DNA of 64,000 bases from Medicago truncatula (GCF_003473485.1 NC_053043.1:33890576-33954575), one strand, 5' to 3'. Shown: positions 12,001 through 24,813, counted from the first letter of the stretch. The notes: a model not told the origin generated them from the sequence alone. Numbers and translations are program-made.

Positions 12001-15000
12001 TCCAATTTTCACACCTCTAAAATCTAGAATTAATGTTTTTGATAATCTAACATTTCATATATTCTTGCTTCTACGAGCTTTTCATTTAAGTAGAAGTAAG
12101 CATATATGAAATGTAAGATTATCAAAAGCTCGTGCAACTAGACGCTTTGACTATTTAAAGTCAAATAGTTATTTGCACGTCAAACCTCATTATTTATTTG
12201 CATTGATAAGAGAACATAATAACCGCCATTCTTCAAAATGTGTATAGTGGCATACAAGTTCACCATTGTGTGAAATCACACAACAGTTAAGCTATAACTT
12301 AGAACTTATAAACCAAAAATTTAGCATAACACTTACGTGCACCTAGGATGTTGATCACAGCCTATACAGTAGCCAGCAGCACTAAGTCTACGTACTTTAA
12401 ATGTCAGTGTGCCTTCCATACAACTAAAACAAGTCAAATAAGAATTTATCAGGAGAATATCTGAGAAACAATCCAGGCACCAATATAATGAATTCAATTA
12501 ACAAATCATCCCTACACAAATTTTACCCTAGAACATTATAAAATGAATTCATATAATATATTCCTCAGGGTCAACAAATACCAACAGTAACGGATTACGG
12601 AATGTCAACCAAGTTTCATAACCAATAAGCATTTAAATTCTTAAACTTTAACATTCCAACAGTAGAGTATGCACACTTATCATGTGATCATCTCTTTTAC
12701 CACAAAAGTACTGCAGCATAAACATAGCATAATGAGGGTGTGGCACGCATGATGATATTAATATTTAACTATTTCCAACCACAACGTGGCATAATTTACC
12801 TTGGACACAACCGACTCTGGTCTGGGAGTGAACCAAATAAATAATCCGCAAATTTGTTTTGTAACATCTCTTCAACCTGTAAGTATAAAAATCATTCATT
12901 AGTAGATAAGATAAAAAAACATGCAGAGCGCATTTTGCTTCCAGTCTATCATAGTCATATTAACAAGCATATGCAAACATACAAGGTGGATAGACAACAT
13001 TAAAAAGAAAGCATACCAAGAAAAACATAATTTGAGACCCCAAAATGGCAAAGCATTGAGCAAAAAGAGAGAACCCACACACACCTGGCGAATATGAACA
13101 TTAGAAGTACGCTCACAACATGTTTTAAACCGTGTCGAATAATCACGAACAAGGCTTTTCCAATTGGTGGTTCCAGCAGAAACATTATCAAGCTGAATAA
13201 AATATGAGATACATTTTCATTATAGAAATGGTAGGCAAGGACTCAATTAAAAATTTAAAAATACAAAATGGAAGTAAACAATCTTGGGTGCCACATTACC
13301 ACTGCAATAGTAGCACAAACATACAGCTTTAGAAAGATTCACAACTAACTCCGAAGTAAAATTTATATATGTTTGCTAAATATATAATATTCCTAAGAAT
13401 ATTTTTAAAATTTATATTGGTTGAGAAAATATGATGTGAAAGTAGAAAGTTAAAGTTTGTTGAGTTCTAAAATGTTTATTGCCACGACAATACAAAATTC
13501 CCACCCCTTAACGGGAATGAAAAAAAGGGAAAGTGTGAAAACATATTCGTCGTGGAGTCCATGAGTAAAATAGATTTCTGGGAACCAATGATACCTGAGA
13601 ATATTTTGCCAAAATATGTAAGGAATATAAATACTATTCCCAAGAAATGTTTTTGCATATTAAAAGAAATGTGATCTAAAATACACGATTGTAATATATA
13701 CCTCAAACTCCATGGCAGCAGTGGAACTGTAGTCTGTAACCTCTGAAAAATGATGTGATAAAAAAGCAGACACCTAAATATGACCCAAAAACGACATAAA
13801 ACTCATAAGTTACAAGAAATCTCATTTCTAAGATATCTGAAAAAGGACTCGTCAATTACAATATGAAACCAAAAGGACTCGCCAATTTAATTCATAATAC
13901 GTGCATCTCATGAGCGGAAGAGATTTGTAGGGAATTAAATATCTAAGGCTCATTGATGAGAGAGATGGATTATTGCCCTATGAGAATAGTGAGGAATGCA
14001 TAAATATTTTTAAGTTGTTATTATGCAAATTCACCCAGGCTTTCTAATCTCATTTCCTAAACCAATATGGAAAACAGTGAAGCAGATGACAAGGGTTCAA
14101 GCTGGCTTGATTCGGATTTCTTTCATGGGCCCAATAAAAGACAGCATATACACATTATTTCCGCATGATACAATAAAGGTAACAGGAGAAATGTTACCAC
14201 AAAAATGATCAATCAAATGAATACATAATTATTTATTTTGTTTTAAAATGTATGGACAGACAAAAGAAAAAAGGAAGAAAAAAATATATAACTGGAGACA
14301 ATGGTAAAAGGAGCACAAAACAAATCATATATCAGATAAATTGCATTTAATAATGATTAGCATAATTCAAAGGAATATATCTGTGAATATGTATAAGTGT
14401 TGTAGTTTGAAATTAGTGTGTCTGTAGTATGCATAGTAAGGAAAAAACTACAGAGAGAAAAGATATAAATCATTTGACTCCAAAAGTTCAAGCTACTATA
14501 AGCAAGACCAACATCACTTAAAGTCTTCTTTTGCAGCGTATTAATAACATAGTAGAACAATAGAACTAGTATTTTCATCCCAACAAACAATAATTTCAGA
14601 ACCACAAGCCCAAAGCTTACCGCACGGCCACGAAATTTGGGAGTAAGAACACAGTTTTTTACTTTCACGTAGTTTCCATCCTGAAACAACAAACAAATGA
14701 AGACTCATAATCAAACTGATATTAAAACATTAACGCATGCGGTGCCTTAAAATTTATGTGCAGGATGCAGTAAACATGATGAAATAAAGAGTGGGAAACA
14801 GTGGCAACAAGACAAATTCCACAAGGTAACTCAAAATATAGTTTTGGGAGGGAGGATACAGAAAGTCGGTTTCTTAACTCTTGGAAAAATATCGTTCCAA
14901 TAGATTAACTATTACTGTGTCACAACAACTCAACAAAGATAAAATTGGAAGTCACAAAGTATGACGTGAGTTTATTGATAAATTGTTTTTGTGTTGCTTT

Positions 15001-18000
15001 ATTTTGATCCATAACAAGACATCATAATGTCATATGATTCATATATCCGACCTCAGCTAGTGGGAATAGGGTTTGGTCGGATCTAGTAATATATCCTGAA
15101 GGTTTCTCTTATGTCCAGGTGCCTCGGTTTGGCCTGGAACTTCAACCTTATAAAGCAGTGAAATCAATGCATTTTACTAAGCAAATCACTAACTTATGGT
15201 TAACATACAAACTACACGTGTAGCTCTAACCAACTGCTGCTTAAGTTCCATAGCCTTCTTACATTATATAAAAAGGACAAGACAATAAGCAAAGTTCTAT
15301 GATTATACAGTTTCCGTTGTGAGAGAGAATATAAATTATCGACAAGGCTTTATTTTCTTGTAGATTACTGACAGCTGTTAGTCAGTTATCATGTTTCTTT
15401 TTTACTGGTTTATTGTTCTTTTTCACCAGCAGGCTTATTTTCTTGTTTTATCATGTTCTTTCATCATATTCTACTTTTTTTACTGCCCAGCTGCTTCCTT
15501 GTTTCATTGGCTTTTGATGGCACTTAGGGTCGAGAGTCCCACATCATTTGAGATATGATAGAGACCCAAGGATGAGGGGTAAGGGAAAACTCTTCAGATA
15601 AATCAAGTATGAGAACGTCTATAATTATCTTTGATCAGCTGCTTCCTTGTTTCATTGACTTTTAACTTAATTGTTAGCCTTGAGGTGATATAAGATAGAA
15701 AAGACACAGCATAGTTATGCCATTAGACAGTCTCCAAGTCAAATACCTGCAATCCTTGTAATGTTTGTGCATATGATGCCGCTCTTCCGATCCCAATTTC
15801 GTCAAGCTTATTAACCTATGACATGCAAATATCATAAGGGAAGTCCTAACATAAGAAAACAAAACAGACAAGCAAAAGAAACAAAAGCTATGTATCTCCT
15901 CCTTGACATCACAAAGCATATCTTTTGAAGAGCTCCGGTGCATGTTGAACTCAACATGTAGCAATAGATCTATTTATTTCAGATATCGTATTTAAAATCA
16001 TAAATCACAGATATTTACAAGATAAAGAACTCAATATATGCATATGTTGCCATACATATAGTTCAACAGGAAGTCGAGAAACGAGTTCATCGTAACAAAA
16101 CTCTAAATGTAGCCTGTATGTGCACAAGCTGACAGCATATGTTATAAAGATTGAGGAACTGTCACTAGTTAACAGCCAACCACATGATCAATATGTTTTT
16201 AACAGTATCTCAATCTGCACATTTTTCTATCTTCGGTTGAGATGCAAGTTTGTGATGTTTTAATAAGCAACTATAAAAGTACATTGTTAGAAGGAAAAGA
16301 AGATCCAATAAACAAAAGGCAAGCATTAATAGAATATGAAGTTCCCCATTGAACTGAATCAGGTACTGCTCCGATTAAAAGAAGTGGGTGTTGTTCATTA
16401 ATTAAGACCAATTATACTACAAATCAAGAAATTGAAATGCAATACATATCTATTAATAATATATAGCCCGTTGGTAGGATTCCAATCAGTGTTATTAATA
16501 TCGGATTATGGAAAATATTGGATCGCCAAAAACCCGATATTAAAAATAGCAGATAGTGTAGCGGGAAAATAGAGGAAGGCACAAAATGGTTCAAATAAAC
16601 AATAATATATAAAATAAATCATGCTACACAAAGATAAAAGCTACGTAAACAGAAATTTAAAATGCGGAAATAAAAAACTACATAAACAGAAATTCAAAAT
16701 GACTTGATATAAAACTCAAAATCACAATAGTTTAAACAGCTAATAAAGCATGATAATGCATAATTGCATACATTAATGAAGAAAGCCATAAAAACAAATT
16801 AAAAGTGACTTAAAACTCAAAATTTAAATAGTTCAAAACAACTAATAATTGGTAGTTCTAATTTCTAACTAGTAATAAAAGATCTAATTATTCTACTCTT
16901 CCCCAACATAATCATTTATCCTCATTTTCAGATAGCAGAGGCATATCCTTCAACTTCTTCAATTGAATCGATGTCCTCAAACTCTGCTTCTGATTCTACT
17001 AAGACAAGATCATCATAAGTTTTAGGTTTTATACTATTATATTGGGCCTACCAATTTGACCAACCCACCAGTTTAGAATAAAATATAGTATTGGGCTTTA
17101 TCATAAAAAATACATTAAAAGATACAAGCTAAAAGTTGCAGAATTCTGATATGCATGTCATGACTGATATACCAGATTTGAGCAATCTCGCCGATATTTT
17201 GGAAATATCTAAGTTGCTAAATCGTATCCGGTTTCGTATCGTCTACCCTGAATTCCGATGCGAAATAGCGATATAGCGCCGGTATACCAGATATTTAACA
17301 ACACTGATTCCAATATCAACCATCAATTCTACATACAACAAAAGAGTAACCAGCTGAAATTAGTGCAGTCATGGTCTATAATACTCCTCCAAGAATAACG
17401 AAGGACACAAAAAGACTTACCAATGATGCTACGGAGTAACGTTGTGGAGGTTGGGAATGGTGTTGACCCGCCTCAATTTGAACAACATGAAACACGTCCT
17501 CTCTCTATATAACAAAAGTCAAAGTCAATGAAGGGAAAGGTGTTGCGTTATTTGTTGCATTAATAAATACGGAAGCATAAATGAAGAGTAATTGTGTAAA
17601 AAAACAAAGAAAGGAAGCAGGAATTAGTTTTAGGGGAATATTAAAGTGCACGACATATTTGTCGTCTTATTTGCACGAATAACGCTTACTATATCTTGTG
17701 GGGTGCATCTCCAAATCAAGTATGAGTGTGTGCTTTGTCTTGTCTGATGGTATTTCTCTTATTACTATAATGCTTTGGCATTTGTACTGGGAAAAATACA
17801 AATACTTAGGCCGTTGCTGTTAAATATTTGGCGTTGTATTCACCATACTCCTTTTTGGCATTTTGACCTTTAAATGATGTTTGTTTTAACAAAGCAAATG
17901 GCGTGTTGTATATTGTCGTGCGTGTCCAAAGGGTGTCGTGCCATATAGCACCACTCTTAGTTTTAATCTAGGAATGGTGCAAGACCATTTCCAGTTGATA

Positions 18001-21000
18001 TGTACATTTTTCTACCCCATAAATGATTTTAATCCTTGACATGCAATTAAGTCCTCCTATAACCTATTGACTAGGTGATGAGAGTTCAATATTTGCTGCC
18101 CCGTTCTTTCAAATAAAGCTTAATTTCTGCACAAGGTAAAAAGGACTTCTAGATAGACAAACTTTAAATCCAAAGGCTATTGCATGAGGAAGGTTAGAGG
18201 CAAAGTTTCATTATCTAGCCTCCACCTAACGACAAAAGCTTTTAGAAAAGTTGGCTTTCCCCAAGTAGAAAAATAAAAAAAATAAAAAAAATAAATATGT
18301 TGAAGACAAGAAACTACTGCAATTTACATTTTACAAGGTATCTTGTTGTCTTATCTGTATATATGCCAAGACTGTCCTTTTAAAAAACCAATGGCCATTG
18401 GCAAAACAACATAAGGAATCCAATAAAAGCAGTGTAGACAAATAAATTAACAAGGCACGGACTGGCAGGCGTGAAATAATTTTAAATAGCATAAACAATA
18501 ATAAATTTCAAGAAATGTTACCTTCACAGAACTTAGCATGTCAAAATCTAGATCATGATTGGACCTGTCACTATCTCTATATTGTCCCTCTTCAATGCCA
18601 AAAGCTAGATCATGATTGGAATCGTCACTATCTCTATATTGTCCATCTTCGGTGACAATGCCCTGGGAGTGAAAAAGAACCATACATAAGTCGGGAATCA
18701 GTTTTACTGTCCTACTCTTTTAAAGGGACATGCGAGTATTCTCTACTTCAGCTTAAATTGATGAAGATACAGAACCATTTGTGGACCTAGAGCTTGTACG
18801 TTTTGAAGCACTAGTCCTTACAGGAACATAAAAAAATGGTCGTAAACAAAATTGTGTCACAGCCTCGCATGATTAATCAGAAAGGATCGAATTCATATTG
18901 AATCCAATGTAAACTACATTGAATCTTGCAAGTCTCTTTTATCAAGTAATGCACAACACAACATAGAACCAAATGCGTCTCTACACTTCAGTATAAAAAT
19001 TGGATGTGGAGACTCTAGAGTAACTTCGGCATAAATATAGCAAACAACACGGAAAATCTTGGCAAATCATTTTAAGCTTCAATATTTGATATAACGCTCA
19101 AGGTCAATACATCATTTTAGATAGCTAATGTATATACTTTGAAACATATGGCAAAACTTCAAAATTTATTTCTCCACAAGCTTTAAATTTGAAATCTACT
19201 TATCATAGTTATTTGCCCGGTTGCAGCTAACAGGTACATAAACTGAAAATAATACCATAGTCCATTGTTAAATAATAAAAGTTATAACAAATTAACAACA
19301 ATTAACCTGATGGAAATTAACATATATCATAATAATGCTTGAATTAAAATTACTGTGTATATTATATTAGGGGAATGTACAAATATATATACACATGGGT
19401 CTCCTAATCAATCCCAAGAACTAGGGAAAGAATCAACTGAGAAAGGAAAACTAAATAAATAAAATCAGGATATAAAAATTATCCTATTAATCATAATTAT
19501 AATATCTCAACAACAATAACAATAATAATAATAATAATAAGCTCAAGTCTAATAAACAAATAAAACCCATTATTTGTAAAACGCAATGAACAGGTATATG
19601 AATGATTACAAACTATCACGAGGCTAAATAGCATCAAGTCACAAAGTAACGTATCTGCAAGAACTAACCGTACCGTAAAAACTGTCCGGTACCCAGGAAA
19701 CTCGACCCTTGAGCTAGCAGACCGTAACAGGATAGACTGATCAGAATTTCCAATATCAACTTGTATCTGGAACCAGAAAAAACATTAGGAAACATAGCTG
19801 GTCAAGAATAATAATATCAGATCGAAGCACTTGAACTTTAAATGAACACAAGCTGTATTTCAAGATCATATATTATGTTAAAGATCTTTATTTAGGACAG
19901 ACACAATCTAACAATAGTAGACCTGGAAATATGGTAAAAAAAAAAATTGAATTTACCAAGAAACATTTTTTCCTTTTATAAAGCAAGGTTCCATACAACA
20001 GAGGAAGTTGAACCCAATAAAGATGAGTGAGAGAAAGATAAACATCACACCTCAAATCGAATAACCCAAAAATACGATACATGAAAAGCTAAAGAATAAA
20101 AAAACTAAGGTGTTACTGATATGATAACACAACGCACATGTTGAATATTATTGAGTATCATTAGTTTGGTGAACTTCATACTTTCTTTTCTTTATGTAAA
20201 TTATTTGGTTTTGCTATAATCACTTTAATCAAGGGATATGATTAAATAAGCTTGTTTATAAATTTATGAGTGTTGGGGGTCTGTCTCTAAAAATTTCAGA
20301 TCTCTTTTTTGCATTATTATTCAGCTGCTTCCTTTCCTTTTGGAATAAACTGTTTGGTTTTTTGGATCTTAACTAATTTTAGAGGTTTTGCTTTCCACAA
20401 AGAGGCCAAATTTCGAGGCATGTTCTGTTGTTGCATTTCTTTAGTGTTTATAACTGGAAAGGAATCCTAGAATTTTAAAGGGAACTTGCTTAACACAGGA
20501 CTTTATTTTAGATGGGTTTATTTTTATAAACACCCTTTACAAAAAAAAAAAAACTAGTTAAAAAACATACTATACTTTTTCTTGATGGATATTTTGTATT
20601 CTAACCTTTTCAAGAATAGCCGGTTCCATCTGACATGAGATTGTTCTGAACCAAATCAGTGTGTATAGCTTCAAAGATTCTTTATCTAACACCCCAGCCA
20701 GCATCGCTGACAAGTCATTAAGAAGCAATGCTGTTAGCTATGGCACTTAGTTCATCATTGAACTAAAACATTTATTAAAAAAAAAAAAAAAAAACGCATA
20801 ACTTATTACATACATGGTAACTTGCGTATGTCAGTAGGTCTGATGGCTTCATGGGATTCTAGTGCATTTTTCACCTTTATAACGTTCTCCGGTGGACTTT
20901 GTGCAACAAAATTTTGTCCGTACCTGCACCCAGTAAATTTAAGCTCATGGAAGAAAAATTAAAATTTGTTTAAACCAGAAAATAAGAATTCAAATTTAAA

Positions 21001-22956
21001 AAAAATAAATAAATTGATAGGGAAAAGAAGTAAAAACTAACGTATTAAAAATAGATAGAACAAAACTATACACACATATATGAAACATATGTATAAGAAA
21101 GTAAATGCAATATTAATTTTATGCAACAAATATATGAAACATCTTTATAAACAAAAAACATATAGTACGATGCATACGAATGAATTGATTGTATATTCAG
21201 TAGTATTGAAGTTCCTGTTGCAAACATGAGCAAATTAAAAAGAAGTATGAAGAAGCACACGTCACCTTTGAATGATAACGGATCGAATATCCGAAACAGC
21301 TTCCTCAGAGATCTAGTAAACAAAACTCCAAGTGTCAAAGATAGAAACGGTTTTCAACAAACAAAATTATTGCATTGACAGAAATACACTCTAAATATAT
21401 ATAGATGTCATCCACGTATGTGAACCTACATGAAGTCCGTCAGTTATGAAGCACGTTATCAGACCGGCTCGGATATTCTTATGGAATTTAACTCCCTCAT
21501 AGAGTTTCCGAGCAATCTGCATTAATAATTCAATCAAGATTAATGATAAAAGTAATTCTAGAAAATTAAACATGTAAACAAAATTAAATCATAATTCCAC
21601 ATGAAAACCTTCATTGTGATACTCGAAGAGAAATTCAATATTCTTGCTGCATCCTGCTGAAGAGTTGAAGTCGAATAAGGCGTGGGAGACATTTTAGAAA
21701 TTTTTGATCTTGTAATACCAATGACCTGAAACTGAGCAGAGTATATTCTGCTTTGAATCTCATTTGCCTCTTCAACAGAAGCAACTGAAAACTTATTCAA
21801 TTCCCTTGAATCAATATGTGTGAGTAGGGTCCGAAATGGTAGATCCCTGTTTGTTCTCTGCAATTGGGGGTACAGTGTCCAATATTCCCTGGATCTAAAT
21901 GAGTTAATTTCTGATTCTCTATCACATAGAAGAGAAAGAGCAGGGAATTCAAATCTTCTAGGGGATTTGCAACTTGGTAATTTCCTCAGTACTAACGGGG
22001 AAATGTTAAACCCAAATAAAAAATCAATGACCCTCTTTGCAAGGTAAGAATTTACCAAATTCATGTCAATCTCTCTAGGTTCTTGCAAAGCAGCTTTAAT
22101 GGATTGTTCAGTAATTTCATTGAAAACCACTCTAGCGAGAAGGATATCTTCCTGCAGAGATCTATGCTTTTTTCTTAAAATATGGATAATCTGCCAAGCA
22201 ATAGTCTCACCCTCAGGGCTAGGATCAAATGCAAAGATAAGATTGTTGACCCTGTAGCACAATATAAAATGAATTAAGCAAAACAACTAAAGTTAAAAAC
22301 AATTCCAATTCCAATATAGCTTATAAAAACAACTTAAGAGCAATTTAACATTAATTTTATCTTAAGTGGAAGTGATAATTTACGTACCCCTTAAGTGCAG
22401 CAGAGATCCTCTTCACACGAGTTTGGGATGAATTTGAAATTTCCCAAAACAAACAAAAATCATTGTCCAGACTCGCAGAATTTTGACCTGGATCCAAGTC
22501 CATTACAAGTCCATTGCATGAAAGAACTTCATACATGCCACCAAGATAACTTCTAATGGTTCTTGCTTTATCAAGAGACTCCACAACCACCACAGATTTT
22601 CCCACCGGTGGATAAAGTGATTTTCCCGTAAATCTCAGAGATGGTAACGTTGTTTCCAGTTCGGTCATAACGTATCTACGTTTACCGTCTTTGATCAGTT
22701 CTGGTGGTTTTCGTTTAGACCACTTCACAGTGGTGAAGTTATTGACGCCGAAATAACGAAATGGGTTTAGAAAGCGGTGGGGAATGGTGGTGGGGTTTAG
22801 CAAGCGGTGGGGAATGGTGGGGGAACAGGTGGTGGTGGGGTTTAGCAAGCGGTGGGAAATGGTGGGGGAACCGGTGGTGGTGGGGTTTAGCAAGCGGTGG
22901 GGAATGGTGGGGGAACGGGTGGTGGTGAATGATAATTTTTTTAGGATTTGAATCAT
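9026..22956 (-). CDS. Topoisomerase IA-TraB fusion protein, 22 exons (copy A)
   Basis: Exons (minus): 22956-22388, 22251-21609, 21516-21430, 21312-21266, 20923-20814, 20706-20606, 19766-19674, 18662-18522, 17504-17421, 15815-15747, 14680-14621, 13773-13702, 13192-13085, 12876-12800, 12423-12337, 10998-10920, 10189-10037, 9958-9860, 9769-9689, 9595-9527, 9354-9299, 9212-9026. The sum is 3072 nt: 1023 residues plus stop. Every phase agrees and every intron is GT-AG. Residues 1-75 carry 15-residue PTIPHRLLNP-type repeats in a transit-like leader. Residues 119-210 are TOPRIM (VVVVES; DPSPEGE), 211-750 the type IA core (TSTLQQDAA, HEAIRPTDIRKLP, DEIGIGRAASYA), 752-782 a four-Cys zinc finger, and 810-1023 TraB-like (YVYLVPVVH, SVFLEC, IVAIVGEDH). 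Catalytic sites are altered: the DxDxE motif reads D199-x-S201-x-E203, and YMRTD reads CFITD, so Tyr is Cys426 and Arg is Ile428. Strand passage chemistry should be lost. The start at 22956 was chosen because a (GAA)n-rich, hydrophobic stretch lies upstream. Confidence 0.75.
10446..10498. repeat. 26-bp tandem duplication in intron 16 (copy A)
   Basis: CCCGAACAAAATATGGTGAC followed by ACTATA occurs twice head to tail. The same pair is in copy B at about 53075-53127, so it predates the segmental duplication. Confidence 0.85.
12037..12127. repeat. Long near-perfect hairpin in intron 15 (copy A)
   Basis: The arm at 12037-12074 (TTTTGATAATCTAACATTTC...) pairs with 12090-12127 (...GAAATGTAAGATTATCAAAA) with about 3 mismatches in 38 and a loop of about 15 nt. 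An ACGAGCTTTT/AAAAGCTCGT pair and a TTTGACTATTTAAAGTCAAA palindrome (about 12148-12170) follow. It could be a small MITE or a microRNA-like precursor. Confidence 0.7.
15486..15662. repeat. Short direct repeat pair in intron 10 (copy A)
   Basis: CAGCTGCTTCCTTGTTTCAT then TG(G/A)CTTTT occurs at about 15488 and 15638, about 150 bp apart. A partial match, CAGCTGCTTCC, is at 20322. Origin unknown. Confidence 0.6.
16487..17306. mobile_element. Non-autonomous hAT element, 820 bp, perfect 8-bp TSD (copy A)
   Basis: The ends CAGTGTTATTAATATC and GATATTTAACAACACTG are inverted repeats. ATTCCAAT flanks both sides exactly (16479-16486 and 17307-17314). On the minus strand, YDDLVLVESEAEFEDIDSIEE (about 17015-16950) resembles the acidic C-terminal tail of hAT transposases, so this is an internally deleted hAT. 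It lies in intron 9 of the topoisomerase-TraB gene. Confidence 0.85.
19508..19542. repeat. CAA/TAA microsatellite
   Basis: An AACAACAATAACAATAATAA-type run in an intron of the fusion gene; also present in copy B near 62137-62170. Confidence 0.85.
22757..22927 (-). repeat. 45-bp coding minisatellite in exon 1 of the fusion gene
   Basis: On the coding strand the unit encodes TTT(R/G/C)SPTI(P/S)HRLLNP three times, followed by a shorter TTIPHRFLNP unit. Units are 45 nt, so copy-number change preserves frame. The repeat lies in the leader before the TOPRIM domain and enriches it in Thr, Ser, Pro, His and Arg. Confidence 0.9.
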
Positions 22957-23110
22957 TGTTATTGGGATTAGGGTTGAATCGAAAAAATCAAAAAGGTGGA
23001 AAATGAAATGAAAACGAGTATTGAACCAGAAGAAGAAGAAGAAGAGGAAGAAGAAGGGTTTGTTAGATCGTTCAAAAATAAAGAAGGGGTTTGTTAGAAA
23101 CAGCAATGCT
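22957..23110 (-). promoter_or_regulatory. Probable 5' UTR of the topoisomerase-TraB gene
   Basis: Reading on the minus strand, a CTT-rich tract (GAA repeats on plus, 23031-23056) lies just upstream of the chosen ATG, a common feature of plant 5' UTRs. The open frame extends upstream to 23106 but would encode a Phe-run, so it is not favoured as coding. No clear TATA box was assigned. Confidence 0.4.
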
Positions 23111-24795
23111 ATGTAGTACGGGTAGAAAAGTCACGAAAATCTTCTGATTTTTTTTAGTGGAAATCATGGGTAGTGGTAGTGTAATACGTTGCTTTTCATT
23201 GGCCTCTCTCGTACTGATCAGTATTGTCCTTGTTTGTTAGAAATTGGTTCAGTTGCTTTGTAAGGAAAAGAGACAGAAACGTGTTCAGGAAGAAATGGAA
23301 AATTACTACCAAAATTACAATAATATCCCCTCCTCCTTAATTTCGTGACTAGTGTCTTTTCTTCAACATTTTTGAACCATTAAGTCATGTTCAAACTCCA
23401 TGAATCATATTGAATCGGTTGACTCGACTGTATTATTCAGTCTCTATAAAAAAATTCTCGTATTTAATTGGATGGTTTGTCCTCTTAAAAAATAATTACA
23501 CTTATAAAAAGTAAAAAAATTAACATAATTTCATAAGTTCATTTTTCAAACTTAATTCATTGACTATGACATTATTACTCAATCAAGTGCTCCCGGAGCT
23601 CTTTAAGGATCATAAGTAGTAAGTATTTATGAAAATGTGTGTTAATCAATGCATTGGAAATCGAAACATTTGACTTTTTTAAAGAATGTAATTGCTTATT
23701 TTAAAAGGTTTAAAGTGTGTCCCGAAGGCACTCGTTAAGGTTCATCAAAACACAAACACGAACTCCAACTAAGCAATAAAACCTATAAATCCTAATTTTT
23801 AAAACCAAAACTTTCGTTAATCTAAACACCGTATAGTTTTTAACATTTCCCTGTCACATTTATCCACAAAAGTAACAATTTGTTAAGTATTTTTGTTACT
23901 TGGTATGTTCAAGGATAAAACGGTTTTAATAAATTACTAATTTATCACTTCAAATTTATTAAAAAGAGAAACAATAATTATCTTTAACAATCTTTGTTCT
24001 TCTGATGGACGTATGTGTGTTAGATGGAGAGCAAGATGTTTTTCTTCTTCTTAGATTTAAATGATTCAAACCAGGTAATCCAAACTGTGATTTGATGAAG
24101 ATTTGAGCCAAGTAATCTAAAGCTGCAATTTTGCCGAGCATAATTTTCTGTTCCGATGAAGAATTTGTTCCTCTTAAGATTTTCCTCTCATGATGATGTA
24201 GATGGAAATGGAGATAAAGATTATTTTGCGATGGTGTATGTGTGTGTTACCTCTATAAAGGCAGCAACTCATTAATCCATAAAATTTTGACATTCGAATT
24301 TGGAATTGATGAATGGAAGAGGAAGAAGAGTTTGGATAATAGAATGTGGAATTGATGAATGGACTATATATGGTTTTGGTGAGAGACAATCAAAGAAAAA
24401 GGGTTAGGAAGGAATCGATGAATCGAATTAATGGGTTTTTGAGAGAAGAAGACATAAAGATTGGGGTTTTAAAAAGCATATATAATTTGATGAAGATGAT
24501 GGCAAATAAATAGTTCATAATCTCAACCATTTGAACAAAAAAATTCAATAAAGCTCAACCTCTTAAGTGACAAATTAAAGTTGAACCTAACAACACTACG
24601 TATAAGAAATGAAAAACGGAATAATTATCCATTGATACAAAAGATGGTTACCGAAAAAATATAAGGTCCAAGACAATTGTTTCTTTCAAAGATGTTAATT
24701 TATTTGTGGTTTAGCACTTTATTTATTTTTTAAATAGCCAAGTTATTGCATTCAATTTTAATATGCTTAGTTCAATTTGGTAGAAGATGAGTAAC
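23111..24795. other. Intergenic, no gene recognised
   Basis: AT-rich sequence upstream of the topoisomerase-TraB gene. Short open frames (e.g. 23959-24141 and 24174-24389, minus) have no recognisable motif or codon structure. Confidence 0.6.
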
Positions 24796-24813
24796 ATTAT
24801 GTTGTTCCTGAAA

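Larger units (their letters stand above)
1..21369. repeat. Tandem segmental duplication, copy A (seen portion)
   Basis: Position 1 matches 38000 and collinearity continues until the window ends at 64000 (equivalent to about 21369). The offset is 37999 at the left, about 37967 around 3-8 kb, and 42629-42631 from 8.5 kb on. The shift of about 4.66 kb is one large indel; the others are 1-30 bp and mostly in homopolymers. The match includes introns, MITEs and intergenic DNA, so this is a DNA-level duplication and not gene retroposition. The true ends are not visible on either side. A false duplication from two unmerged haplotypes is the main alternative. Confidence 0.95.

Noticed and set aside
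19508..19542. CRISPR-like or other regular array
   Set aside because: Simple trinucleotide repeat; no spacer-repeat arrays exist in the window, and plant nuclear DNA is not expected to have any.
21820..22257. Plus-strand open frames opposite topoisomerase exon 2
   Set aside because: Shadows of the minus-strand exon; no independent motif.
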